From: Aralia elata
Taxonomy: Eukaryota > Streptophyta > Magnoliopsida > Apiales > Araliaceae
Length of the DNA: 64,000 bases
Assembly (NCBI GenBank): GCA_034770075.1
Contig: CM068382.1
Location: 88,715,766 to 88,779,765 of the forward strand
Direction of reading: 5' to 3'
Under the pieces are notes generated by a model, which was not told the origin of the DNA, did no database searches, and was given only the letters and a program-made list of their open reading frames with translations. This document shows, one piece after another, positions 32,736-43,781 of the stretch (positions are counted from its first letter, which is position 1; each line of letters begins with the position of its first letter). The position numbers were made by a program, and so were the translations under genes.

Positions 32736-33849
32736 TGATAAGTGCATAATATTCATTTATTTTCATTCCTTTATATTTAGTTTATTGCATGTTTTATTGT
32801 GTATATGCACTTATTAGGTTGTTTATTGATTTCAGGAGGATTCAGAGTCAAAAGTAGAAAAAGATGGAAAATCGGAGCCAAAACGAGAAAAGTTGAAAAA
32901 TTGAAAAATTGTGGTTCTCGCCCCGGCGAGAACTTTGTACTGGAGTTTCTCGCCCCGGCGAGAAACCTTCTACCCGTTTTCGCCCCAGCTGATCCAGAGC
33001 TCGCCCCGGCCTAAAACTTTCTGCTCGTTCTCGCCCCGGCGAGAACCCTAGGCATAAAATTCTCGCCCCGGCGAGAAAGGCGGCGTTGACCAAGTTTGAC
33101 CAGCTTTGACTTTTTGTAATTTTTGAGAATTTCTACTTCAGATTGGATTCTTAATTCTTAGAGACTTAGGATATTATCTTAGGACTATAAATAGATGTTT
33201 TTGGTTGATTTGATTTCTGCAGGATTAAATTAATTAATTAATATCATCTGCTAGATTAAGATATAGTATTAAGCAAACGATATTATATCTGATCATAGGT
33301 AGCGATTAATAGTATTTGATTATGGACAAGCCTTTGGATATTATTAAGATTATTAGAAGGCAAGTTAAATAATTCCTGATTGTGTAATTGTTGCTTGGAA
33401 TAACCTAATTCTCTAATTATTCATGCTGCTGTTATATTAAATCTAGACTGATAGTTCTAGGTTATATGATAGTTAGGGTCTCTTGAGGCGATTGTCACAT
33501 TAGATTTACACATAAGGAGAATTTCGGATAATTAGCGATTGCGGTTATCTAGGGTTATTAATCTCATTGAAGGGTAAATATTATCAAACTTGACTTTCCA
33601 TGATTGTGATGAGGTGATGCTGAACTGAAGAACCGAAGCTTTTTATTCATTGATCACTCTTAATTACTTTTGTTAGTTTAGTGAATCAAACTCAAAACCC
33701 CCCATTAATAGAAATAATAGGAATATTAGAATAAGTAAAAGACTAATTCACTTCTCTGTGGGATCGATCCTTGCTTGTCATTATACTAAGTTTTGTGCTA
33801 GTAGAGTGTTAGTAAGGTATTAATTTTGGAGTGTAAAACGACAGCCCCA
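32736..33849 (+). repeat. 3' LTR of Athila-2 (1114 bp)
   Basis: Collinear with the 5' LTR apart from two indels: it lacks the segment of about 250 bp and has one more palindrome unit (32905-32950). The atgct target duplication follows directly. Confidence 0.92.
32910..33080. repeat. GC-rich palindrome array in the Athila-2 LTR
   Basis: Four copies of TTCTCGCCCCGGCGAGAA (TTCTCGCC and GGCGAGAA around a CC spacer) and partial copies such as ttcgccccagctg and gctcgccccggcc, within 170 bp of an otherwise AT-rich LTR. The 5' LTR has three full copies at 25020-25160. Confidence 0.88.
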
Positions 33850-33854
33850 ATGCT

Positions 33855-34230
33855 CAGTTCATATTTCATGATTATCATAATTCTAAACAATATAATTCAT
33901 ATGTTTAGCATATCCCGTATCACATCAAGACTGAGTTCCAAAACTCAATCAATTTCAATCATAAGTTGACTTTCACAATTCAACAAGCATAAAGTATAAT
34001 TTAGCATACTTGTGAAAATCTCATATAATATCAAGATCACGTAACATAAAGGAACTGAAAAACTTGCCTTCACTACGAAATGCTATCGGTTCTAATCGTT
34101 CTCGCGAACTAGAAGCGTTATGACCTCGTATAGCACATCAGTTTACGTTCATCGCTATATGTTCAACAAACGTCCATAATTCCACTTCTATTTGTCGATT
34201 GTTAATACCCGTATATTTCCATCTGCCGCA
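33855..34230 (-). mobile_element. Chromovirus-LTR-like fragment, right part
   Basis: This continues the sequence interrupted at 24853 by Athila-2. It is non-coding. The right boundary is uncertain: it is placed where similarity to the MED26b-like pseudogene begins, next to ctgccgca at 34223-34230. No target duplication was recognised. Confidence 0.4.
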
Positions 34231-36269
34231 CGATCTCATCTTCATTGTTCTGCACAATCCCTTTGATTCTAAAAAAAAAAACCTCCCCAAGAATCTAAGT
34301 CTCCTTTTCAATCTCATCAGTTAATATCTCAGCATCCCTATAGCTGTAATTGCTAAACATTTGGTGTAGGGTTTCCGACACATAAAGGCAGCAGAATTTA
34401 AAATTTTTTAAAACTATTTCGAAACCCTAAAATAGGATCCATTCGAAAAATAAATTAATTCAGAGGTTTAGATTTGTTTTACCGATTATCCGAGCTTGAA
34501 TGGAACGACGAAATTCTGGAACGGCTTCGAATCTCCAACGCAATCCAACGGAACTACGTCTCTACGGTATCCACACGAACGTCCCACAAATCGTCACACG
34601 ATCTGCAGCAAAGAGAACTCCGGTACTAGCCGCCAAGATCTGGATTTTCTCAAGTTTTGCTCTCAACTCTCTTTTCTAAAACGGCTAGGGTTTTGTTTTC
34701 TTTTTGGTTTTCACGTAAACAAGACTGCTGATATATCAGATATATATAGCGTCCAAAATGTAATTAAGCAAACCCTAATCCTATTAGAAAAGTAAAATCC
34801 GAATTTATATATATTATATTTTAATTAAGTCTTAATTAATATACATATATACAAATTATCCTGTTAATTTAAATTCGTAATTTAAATACTATCAATCAAA
34901 TTGACATATTTAAATCCTTATAATTTAAATTAATTCTCTTTTAATTATGTTCTAAGTGTGTGACCCTATAGGTTATTATTATATTGGCAATAATTTTAAA
35001 ATCATATTATAAAATTATAAACAGTGAGTGGCATCTACTAATGCATCACTGCTACCCAAATAATAATAAGATCGATGATTCGATGCAACCTTTTCGTGAC
35101 CAATGTTTCAAAGTAATTTAATCCTTTTAACCTTGACATCCCAGATTAAACTCGAGCCATAGAATGTATCATACTTTTCATAATTTAATATGAGTTTTCT
35201 TGATCAATGAGAAGACTATATCAAACAAATCACTATTTGAGCATGGTCATGCATTTCATAGTCCTACTCAATTAAGAGGCCTATGGATATCACCCCTAAT
35301 ATATAGGAGAGTTAAATTCCATCTAGATCACTCATATTGCTCACACGATTCATGATGTACCTAATAATCACCTTTATTATCCACCCTAATAAAGGTGCCT
35401 TTGATGATATCAAAGTACATGAATTCCCATGTACTAATATAGTGATTTCAGGTCGGAGGGCCATTACATCATTGTCACTATGAGAATTACTTATGACACT
35501 TTGCATAATGCTCTACGTAGAATTCTCATGATGGATCTGTCCAGTACATTGTTCTCTAACATGTACCTATGTATTGACTTAATATCTCATATATTAATGA
35601 CCAATGAGATTTGGCTATCAGTCAATCCACATACTAGTCTCAATGTATCATTGTTGTCCCATTCTCAATGATACTCGACTAGGGACATTTAAGAGTAATG
35701 ATACTAATTGTAATTATATAATCTCATGTTCAAGTCACATACTTGAAGCTATATAATTTGTATCATTATTCTAAGGACTTTTATTATGCTAACATTTAAA
35801 TAACACGGTAAATGAAACCATAATAAAATAATTCATTTATTCAATTAAATATCAAAAGAAATGTTAAGCAATTACATCAAAGAATTGGCCTCTAAGGCAT
35901 AAACTCTAACATTTGATTCACATTCATCTCATCACCATGATCGTCTCTAACACAATCCAATTTGCTCTCCTTGCTCCTACCAGTTTCAGAATCATATCTA
36001 CCATCACTGTTAAAATTATCATCATCATCATCATCATCTCTCTCTTCACCAGGAACTAACAACTCAACACAATCACAACCTATACATTTAGTCAGTTTAG
36101 AAGAGAACAAAATCTAAGCCATTCGATCTTGCCTTAACCTGAACTCTTAGGGAAAATCAGAAGCCGCAACCATAATCTCATGTTCGATAATATCAAATAT
36201 GTCAGAATTGGAAGTACAGAAGTAATCCCGCCACTTATCGAGAATGTTTCCAGACTTGATACCCGTCAT
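34231..36269 (-). pseudogene. MED26b-like gene fragment (Mediator subunit 26 / TFIIS N-terminal family), split by a solo LTR
   Basis: The minus-strand ATG at 36269 opens ILDKWRDYFCTSNSDIFDII, then EHEIMVAASDFP, a stop, EFRLRQDRMA, a stop, and KLTKCIGCDCVELLVPGEE, an Asp tract and GRSKESK. After the solo LTR (34365-35911) it resumes with MFSNYSYRDAEILTDEIEKE and a degraded LGEVF..RIKGIVQNNEDE. I recognise this as the N-terminal part of plant Mediator subunit 26b-like proteins, transcription coactivators with a TFIIS N-terminal (LW) domain. That domain itself, further C-terminal, is missing. Two nonsense codons precede the LTR and one follows it. The Asp run (atc)n is at about 36017-36040. The family call is from memory of the Arabidopsis protein. 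Confidence 0.7.
34365..35911 (-). mobile_element. Solo LTR, copia-like, minus orientation (1547 bp)
   Basis: On the minus strand it begins TGTTAGAGTTTATGCCTTAG and ends GGAAACCCTACA. The start is of a type common in plant copia LTRs. Flanks tttgg (34360-34364) and tttga (35912-35916) form a target duplication with one mismatch. Removing the LTR with one copy makes the MED26b-like frame continuous. No internal coding sequence is present, so it is a product of LTR-LTR recombination. Open frames inside (for example 34496-34795) are not gene-like. Confidence 0.75.
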
Positions 36270-39170
36270 CACTCGGGTGGAATGAAATTTGGATAAAAAA
36301 ACCCAGATTGTAAAATCAAATTCCGGTCAATACCCAGAAATCAAAATTCGATATTTCATGGGTTTATGATCATACCCAGAAATCGAGAAACCTGGGTTCC
36401 ATTAGTTTTGACCAAAAATTGTTGATGATTGATCTTGATATTAGATTAACAAAATCAATTACGTCAAAATTATTTGCTTTTAAGTTACGATCGAAACAAA
36501 TGATGATCAGAATTGACAGCAAACAAAAGCAATTAAAAATAATTATCTGGGAGAAAAGCAAATATATCTAACCCAATCTATATCTACAGCGAGTGGTTTT
36601 ATGAGGTATTGATGCAAAGAATCCAATTATATTCCCCTAGAAAATCAACGTAGAAATCTATAGAAAGTAATTTGCTAATTAGAGGTAATAAATTCAGGAA
36701 AGAATATGTTATTTTAGTATTATGGGATATATTTTGTCCCTACAATTAACTCTCTGTTTCTCCCCTTTTTCTCTTACTCCCTTTCTATGATTTATATCTA
36801 CATACATATATACAACATATGCCACTGCATGTTGCCACAAGAGCTTAGCCTCCACCTCGTGCTTCCGTTTTTTTATATTATCTGAATGACATGTGTTTGC
36901 CTTTTATTTATAAGGTGCATGGCGGTTTGTTTGGTCCCTGCATCATACATTACATAGCTACGTGGCAAACTCATACACTATACATGAAAACTTCATGCCC
37001 AAGTATAGCCACCAAATTTAGCCAATAACATTTAGTCTTAATGGTTAAACAAAAATCAACTTTTATATACTAGACTAATTTGTAATTGGCCCAATTTTAT
37101 TTCTTAAGGATTAAGAATAATTTAAAATTATTATAACAATCTCCCACAAATTTTAAATTATTAGAGAGAATATAGTCTTAATTTATAAGAGAACTTCTTA
37201 GCACTTGTGCATCATAAAGATGTTCGCAGACTTGAATTTTTACTTTCTTTCATACAATGATTTTTTTTTTATGCTTGCTCTCCAATTCACTTCTCTTGTT
37301 CCATACGTTTTTTTTTTCTTTTCTTTCTTGGAGGCTACTTCTCCTGTCGTCCCAACTTGGTTGGTTTAGTTAACTAACATATACATATTACATATATTAT
37401 ACATAATACATATATTACATATAATATATATTATATCACTTACAATATATATTACATATAATAAACATGGAATTTATAATAATGTAATAATTTCCACTTT
37501 AGTAAAATAATTTAATATCATAAATTATTTTAATTCACTTATTCCATACTCTTCCGTACATATCGCGTAATAAATTTATTATTACACCAAAAATCTTTTC
37601 CATAACAATGAAGCTATACATTAAATAAAAACAATTTATTTAATGCAATAACTCTACTATATTAAAATAATTTAATATCATAAATTATCTTTATTCTCTT
37701 TATTTAATGTAACAGACCAATTAAAATAATTAATATTCAATTAACTATTTTAATTTACTTATTTAATATATACAACAACTTTGTATATTTAAATTTAATC
37801 ATCTTCTTCTACCCATAAATTGTCTTCAACAATTTATTCCTATTCATTAAATATATTACTTTAATATATTTAACCAAAATTTAAATATTACCTTATTTCA
37901 CCGATTTAATTAAGAGAATTAACTTGCTCATGAAATATTTCATAGCGAATTCATTACAAGACTTCATAATCAAATTAAATCATTTCATAATATAATTTAA
38001 TTTAATCTCCATTTATTAATTACTTCTAACCATTTATTTACATTATATTCCTATTAAAATAATTTAATATTATAAATTCTTTTAATTTGCTCATCAATAG
38101 ATACAAAAGTTTTGTATCTTTAAAGCTATCCATCTCTTTAAATAAATTGATTCCCACAATTTATTTCAAACCAAATCAAATATATAATAAATAGTCAATT
38201 ATTTTCTTTTCTCTCTATAAATTATTTTCTCACAATTTATTTAACTATAGCGAATATAATAATATACTCCCTACATAAAAAAACATGCATACATTTTACC
38301 CAATAAAATAGAGGTTATTAAATATATTTAATACCACCAATTTACTATATTAAAATAATTTAATTTAATAATTTCCTTCATCATAAATTTTTTTACCCAT
38401 CTCATTTCTTCTTAATAAATTGATTATACAATTTATTTACATGAAATAATAAATATATAATAATAATATATTTATTATTTACAAAAATCACATATGGCAT
38501 AGAACGTATTCACTTCTGCAATATAATATCACATCACATACCACCAAATAAGAATTTTATTTATTAAATTCTTATTTTAATATTTTTTTTGAAAATCTGG
38601 GTCAACACAAGAGAGACTTAAAAAGCTTGACTATACGAGATATGGAGTTTAAACCATTATGAGTCAGGGCTGATGGGAACCCAACCTATATCTAGGTTAC
38701 CCCTAGTTTATAGGTTCAATGAAAAAATCAAGTCATAGTTGCTGGTTGTGTTATTATCTACTTGGTCTTTTATGTATTTTATGATAGTAACGTCTGTTGC
38801 ACGACCGAGAATGAGCTATACTCTTAGTAACAGAAGTGCAAGAGAAAACTTTGCCTATATGAACTAGAAGTAAAGCCGCTTCTTATAAAAAGATATGGTT
38901 TACTCTCTTAGATGTTCATGAAACAAGATATTGTGCATGGCTATAATACCGCAAAGCGATGAGAATGCTCATCGTGGAGGGAGGTTTTGTATGTGTATGA
39001 CAACTCTGGTCATGTTATCTAGGAATAGAACTTCAATCTACGGAAACAATTTATTGCGACATGACTTTGAGTTGTTTATACTAAGACAAGGTTCAATGTT
39101 TGTCACACCTTCTTTTATGTATACAAGCCTTGAAGTTGATAGATAGAGAATTATTTGAAGAACAATAGTT
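36270..39170. other. AT-rich stretch without a recognisable gene
   Basis: 36270-36600 could be upstream sequence of the MED26b-like pseudogene. 37080-38600 is extremely AT-rich (repeated words ttaaaataatttaatat and tatattaca). 38590-39150 is of more ordinary composition (starting near ctgggtcaacacaagagaga) and looks like a decayed retroelement leader or spacer, but I could not identify it. No open frame has a recognised domain. Confidence 0.5.
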
Positions 39171-39177
39171 TTAGTCT

Positions 39178-39270
39178 TCATCTTTGGTCTTTGGTATGGG
39201 ACTAAAATTTAACTACTATTAAAACACTTTTTAAAATCTCCCTTACAATAAATATATAAAAAAAAATTAT
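39178..39270. repeat. Tandem duplication interrupted by a MITE-like insertion
   Basis: The segment atctttggtctttggtatgg followed by actaaaatttaactactatt recurs. The first half is at 39271-39289 and the second half (actaacatttagctactatt...) at 40209-40252. The second copy is split by about 0.9 kb of foreign sequence, giving an in-window empty site for that insertion. Confidence 0.7.
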
Positions 39271-39289
39271 CTTTGGTCTTTGGTATGAG

Positions 39290-40206
39290 TGCATGTTTGG
39301 CTACTCCTCAATCGTCGCGCTTATTGCGTTTCGACTGCAAACGCAGCAAAATTCTTGCTCGGCTACCAAACACAGCATCCCAATTAACGTAGGTGACCCC
39401 ATCGTTTAAATCTGCGTTTGGAAAGCAAAACGCAACGCATAAAAAACTTCATGTTGCGTTTTATCCCAAATCACAGTAACAAAACGCAAGAAGATTAGAC
39501 CATATTAACATATGAGAAGTCTAAAACTAGTCTGGTGACCTCTCTTTAGAAATTAGGCCTTGAAACTTGAGAGATTTCTCCTCTGAAAGGCTTGAAAATT
39601 GGACTGATTTCTCTTTAGAAATTGCAATTAGGGCTTCAAATTTATAATAATCCCTCTTTTGGGAATTGCAGTTGCACATCTAACTAAGCTCACCTGAATT
39701 TTACAATGATAGTTTTAAAGTGTATCCCACAGAGAGAAGGGTTTTGCGAATTGCAGAGTAAGAGGTGAATTGCAGAGGGAGAGGAAGAGACCCGATGGGT
39801 CTGATCTTCTTTTTTCACTCATATTTTCTTACTTAGCTTTTCATTTACTGTCAAGAGAGACGTCTTACTTATTATTTTGAAAAAGAGGGAGTATATTATT
39901 GGTATTATATGCTATATTATTTTTCTTTCCACAAATTATTATTTTTGTATAATTACATAATTAATTTATTATCATATATGTACACGATATAACAATAATG
40001 TCCTTTTCGGACATTTTATACCACTTCAGTCGCAACTACTGCAATTCTAATCGAACAAGAATCATAATTTTAACAACAAAAGTTGATGGCAAATGAATAA
40101 GATCATAACGTTTTAAACGCAGCTTTAGCTGCAAACACACTTTTAGCTGTATTTACAAAACGCTACTACCGTTGCAACCGCTATCATGTAAACGAACAAA
40201 ACCTAA
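39290..40206. mobile_element. Probable non-autonomous DNA transposon (MITE-like)
   Basis: About 0.9 kb separates the two halves of a duplicated flank. The ends (agtgcatgtttggctac... and ...gtaaacgaacaaaaccta) resemble TTTGG-type ends of hAT or Harbinger MITEs. Near both ends are words such as aaacgcagc and ctgcaaacac. Terminal inverted repeats are imperfect and I could not fix a target duplication, so the superfamily is open. No coding sequence. Confidence 0.45.
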
Positions 40207-40799
40207 GACTAACATTTAGCTACTATTAAAATACTTTTTAAAGTCTCCTTAATTTTATTTTATTTATTTTGAAGCAATTCAAAAAATAGGTTCTACTCAT
40301 TTTTTAGGGAAAACCAAATAGTCTGTGGGCGCAAATAAGTTGAATGTCTGCAACCAGTGCTCCTCAATTTGCCTTGATGACGGGAATAACGTAGGGGATG
40401 GGCAATACTTGATGAATTTAAGATTGAAATTAACATAGTCGGTGGAAGATTTTTAACGGTCAGACGATTATTTTGGTTTTGCTTTATGGTGATGATTGTT
40501 TTATTTATTTTAAAGTAATTCAAATTTTAAATAAAACCCAAATTTAACAGGACTTTTTTTTTTATACATGATCCATGACAATTTAAATTGATTTCTGCAA
40601 TTGTCGTCAAACCCAGCAGACCATGATGATGGCGTAATATCATTATAAAATTTAATAATAAATTTTGAAACAAAAAACAAAAATAAATTACTAATACTTA
40701 ATTGTGAGCATTTGATAATTGTTTATTTAAGCAAAGTTTGTATTAATTCTATAAGTAATAGTAAGTTAATTTGAAATTCAAAAAAAAATGTTTTATAAT

Positions 40800-40836
<37 letters not shown>

Positions 40837-42314
40837 AAATACATAAGAAATTAAAATTAATCTTATTTAAAATTAAATCCGTACTTCGCGCGAGACACTT
40901 AGTTAGTTTGATTCATAATTCATAAACACATTTTTGGTTCATAATTCATACATAGATTTTTGGTACCAACTGCTATACTTCCTCCCTTTAAAAATATAAG
41001 ATAATTATTGACTTTTTGAAGTAAAGTTAAGACATTTTCAAACTCAAAATTGACATAGATTTTCTTAATTTTAGTTAAAATAATAATAAATATTGTAAAC
41101 TATTTAAAATATATTACTCATTGTACGATTTACTGTTATATAATTGTTAATGAATTGTCGTAATTTTGCATTTAATTTCTTTAAAAAAATAACTTTTAAA
41201 AGTCAATAATTTATAATTTGGAACAAAACTAGATAGTATAACGAATTGTTCTTATTAGCATTTTCACAAGGTTCCTGGTTCAGGAAACAGGGACAGAACC
41301 AATGAAAATGAGACTTACTTTTGAAATATCAATTTTGTTTACAAAAAATATGTTTCACAAAATATCAATTATGAACTAATATATTGATCATGTTTAATAT
41401 TGACAAGCTCATGCCAACGCCGTGCAAAACACAGACGACATGGATAATGGTTTAGTATGTTAATTATTAAGATAATTAATTAACTATACAAAAATATTTA
41501 ATTAGAATTTTGAAAAAGATATTGTAGATGTTAAATTATGAAATATTTAAATAATAAATTATTGAATTATATATTGTACAATATTTCGATCAATTATTAA
41601 ACTAAACATTTGAAAAAATAATTATGTTAATTTTATTTAAGTTTGTGATGGAATTCTATATTAGTGTTTATATTGACAAATTAAATTTGCTTGAAATTCT
41701 TATTCAAATAGAATTATAAAACTCAAATTTTAATATGTTATAATTTAGTTAGTAATGAATCTTAATAGAATTTTTAACTAATTTTATAGTTATTATGTTT
41801 TTTAAAAAATTCACATATATTATTTATATAATTAATCATGTGTTTTGGTAAAATATCAAGTTTCAATGAATTTAACTTAGTTAGAATATTAATTTAATAA
41901 CTAAATTCACAACTAATATCCATATAATTAAATTGCGTAATATGTTAACAGATTTTTTTAATATCTTAATAAAATTGTAATAATAAAATTATCTTATATA
42001 AAATTTCTTAAGATATGTTATCTTAATTACAAAAGAATGTGATAAAAAAATCTTGTAATAAAATTGGTAAAATCAAAAATAAAAATACTTTTAAAAGTTT
42101 CCTTTCTTATCTATATAAAAATAAAAAATATCTTCATGTTTTTAATTGGTTGGGATTTCTTTTGAATACTAATTTACAAATTTGGAGAGTATATGTATCT
42201 AAGTATTACAAATTTAGATAATACTTATAGTAAGTTGGATAAGAAAGTAAAAGGTTGAACTAAAAATTTGTAAAATCAAAAATTGATAAAATTAAATTTC
42301 TGCTTTTAATTATA
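40207..42314. other. AT-rich non-coding stretch
   Basis: It includes an (AT)n microsatellite at 40804-40835. No gene, LTR pair or RNA gene was recognised; short frames such as 42039-42221 have only AT-driven composition. Confidence 0.55.
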
Positions 42315-42342
42315 CTAGTTGATAACCCGTGCACTGCACGGG
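42315..42342 (-). mobile_element. Helitron-like 3' terminus (minus strand)
   Basis: On the minus strand: a 7-bp stem hairpin CCCGTGCAGTGCACGGG, a 7-base spacer, then CTAG followed by T. This is the standard Helitron 3' end (GC-rich hairpin shortly before CTRR, inserted before T). The body would lie to the right, interrupted by chromovirus A. The 5' TC end was not located. Confidence 0.55.
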
Positions 42343-42449
42343 CTAGTTCTTATAATAAAAAAATCTTTTTGTTCTTTAAAATCTACATTATCATATATTC
42401 GAATAGGTAATATCATCAACAGGGGTGAGGGCAGATGTTATGTACCTAT

Positions 42450-42501
<52 letters not shown>
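42450..42501. repeat. (AT)n microsatellite
   Basis: About 24 uninterrupted TA units. Confidence 0.95.
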
Positions 42502-42503
<2 letters not shown>

Positions 42504-42549
42504 GATGTATACATCAAAAACAAAAAGATTATACAGCTCTCGTGGAACA

Positions 42550-42712
42550 TGTGACGCCCCCATATCTAAGTACTTGCTACTATAGACATGGTGGTCACTA
42601 TACCTTATATTTACTCAGAATCATATTACATAATCACTAGTTTGTTACATAATATAAGGTATTGTGACCACCATATCTATAGTAGTGAGTACTTAGATAT
42701 GGGGGCATCACA
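42550..42712. repeat. Palindromic remnant of the 5' LTR of chromovirus A
   Basis: 42550-42652 is an inverted copy of the last ~110 bp of the 3' LTR (one 9-bp deletion). 42653-42712 is a direct copy of its last 60 bp. Together they form a hairpin with arms of about 60 bp. The direct copy is followed correctly by the primer binding site. About 1.9 kb of normal LTR, including U3 and the promoter, is missing. Confidence 0.88.
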
Positions 42713-42715
42713 GGT

Positions 42716-42727
42716 TGGTATCAAAGC
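42716..42727 (+). other. Primer binding site of chromovirus A
   Basis: TGGTATCAAAGC, one change from the tRNA-iMet complement TGGTATCAGAGC found in element B, four bases after the LTR edge. Confidence 0.8.
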
Positions 42728-42917
42728 TGTAGGTTATAACCTTTAGGTCAGAGAACCTTAGGATATAACCTGATTGGAATCTAGTAGAGACGGCGATAAA
42801 AGAACTCACATAAAGTTTTTGCGTAAAATAATAATAATAATTTAGGAATTGAAGATTATTTAAATTGCATATTATATATATATTCGTGCTAAGTCAGATA
42901 TTTTGTTCTTTTGTAGG

Positions 42918-43550
42918 ATGGCTAGCGAGGAAGGGGTAAGAGACATACAGGTAGTTTGGGAGGCACCTATAGAAGAGCCAGACCCCGAGGAAGAACCTGA
43001 GGAGGATCCAGTTGAGAATCTTGTAGTACCCAAGGAGGCAGCTAATGATACTGCCGAAGATGATGATAATAATGAGGATGAAATATTTTCAGAAACATAT
43101 ACCTTAATTAGAGGACTGATGGATACGAACCAACAGCTAGAAGTTAGAAACCATCAGGTAGAAGAGAGAAATGCAGAGCTGAAAGTTAGAGGCCAACAGT
43201 TAGAATAGAGAAACCAGGAACTAGAAGCTCGGACCCAGGTATTGGAGTCAAGAATCTACCAGTTGGAAGAAAGGGAAGAAGAACTAGGGGCCATTTGGAG
43301 TGTGGAAATAAATACCCGTATTAGAGTAGAGATAGTGCTAAATGGGGTAGAAGAAAATTTAAGAAGGAAGAAAAGGAGGATGGATTGGGCAATATATAAC
43401 TTTGGAGTTTCCTATGAACGATTTCTAGATAGGGTGATGAGTCATCCAACAGAGGAAGGTCAAACGATTCACACCATAAGTAGGGACCTGGTTTGGTTCA
43501 TAGCGGACCAAGAATATAGAGAGGCCGCAGAGATAGGGTTATTTATGTAA
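42918..43550 (+). pseudogene. Extra coiled-coil ORF upstream of gag in chromovirus A
   Basis: The ATG at 42918 directly follows a 3' splice-site-like tract (ttcttttgtagg). It encodes about 210 residues: an acidic N-terminal part (EEPDPEEEPEEDP, DDDNNEDE) and then a heptad-rich coiled coil (QLEVRNHQVEERNAELKV; LESRIYQLEEREEELGAIW) of near-repeats of 7 and 14 residues. The C-terminal part has MDWAIYNFGVSYERFLDRVM. One in-frame TAG at 43206-43208 splits it. It resembles neither capsid nor any enzyme I know. It is placed between the primer site and gag, like the ORF1 of some plant retrotransposons such as Ogre. Function is unknown; a structural or RNA-binding accessory role is a guess. Confidence 0.6.
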
Positions 43551-43781
43551 TAGGTAAAAGCTTACTTTTGTAGGAAGTAGGTATAAGTATGTAATCCTAT
43601 CTTTCGATGTATAATTATGGGACGTATGTAGAAAGGTAGAATCTGATATGTAAAATAACTAACTATTGTACAAAAATATGTACATATAATGATGTGTAAT
43701 ATTATGGTATGTTTTATAAACATATGTCTTGTGAATAATGAATGGTATTAATTAATTACTTATTTTAGTCACATAACGATT

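Larger units (their letters stand above)
24854..33849 (+). mobile_element. Athila-2: nearly complete Athila-type LTR retrotransposon
   Basis: The LTRs at 24854-26179 and 32736-33849 both start TGATAAGTGCATAATATTC and end CCCA. Target duplication atgct is present at 24849-24853 and 33850-33854. The tRNA-Asp-like primer site is at 26186-26202 and a purine tract (agtgtgggggaa) abuts the 3' LTR. The interior is one gag-pol frame (26258-31663). About 1 kb of non-coding sequence follows where some Athila elements carry an env-like gene; none is visible here. The order and RT signature (PISDSQWVSPVQVVPKK) fit Athila. Six in-frame stops make it non-autonomous. Confidence 0.94.

Noticed and set aside
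34496..34795. 99-codon plus-strand frame
   Set aside because: It lies inside the copia-like solo LTR, opposite to its sense, and has no recognisable domain.
35892..36110. Stand-alone acidic 72-residue protein
   Set aside because: It is the middle of the MED26b-like pseudogene read between two nonsense codons.
38931..39146. 71-codon frame starting MCMAIIPQSDENAHRGG
   Set aside because: The surrounding sequence looks like a decayed repeat and the frame has no recognised similarity or start context.
40860..40920. gtacttcgcgcgagacactt as a third Helitron 3' end
   Set aside because: The stem is poor and the expected CTRR is not in place (acacttagt).
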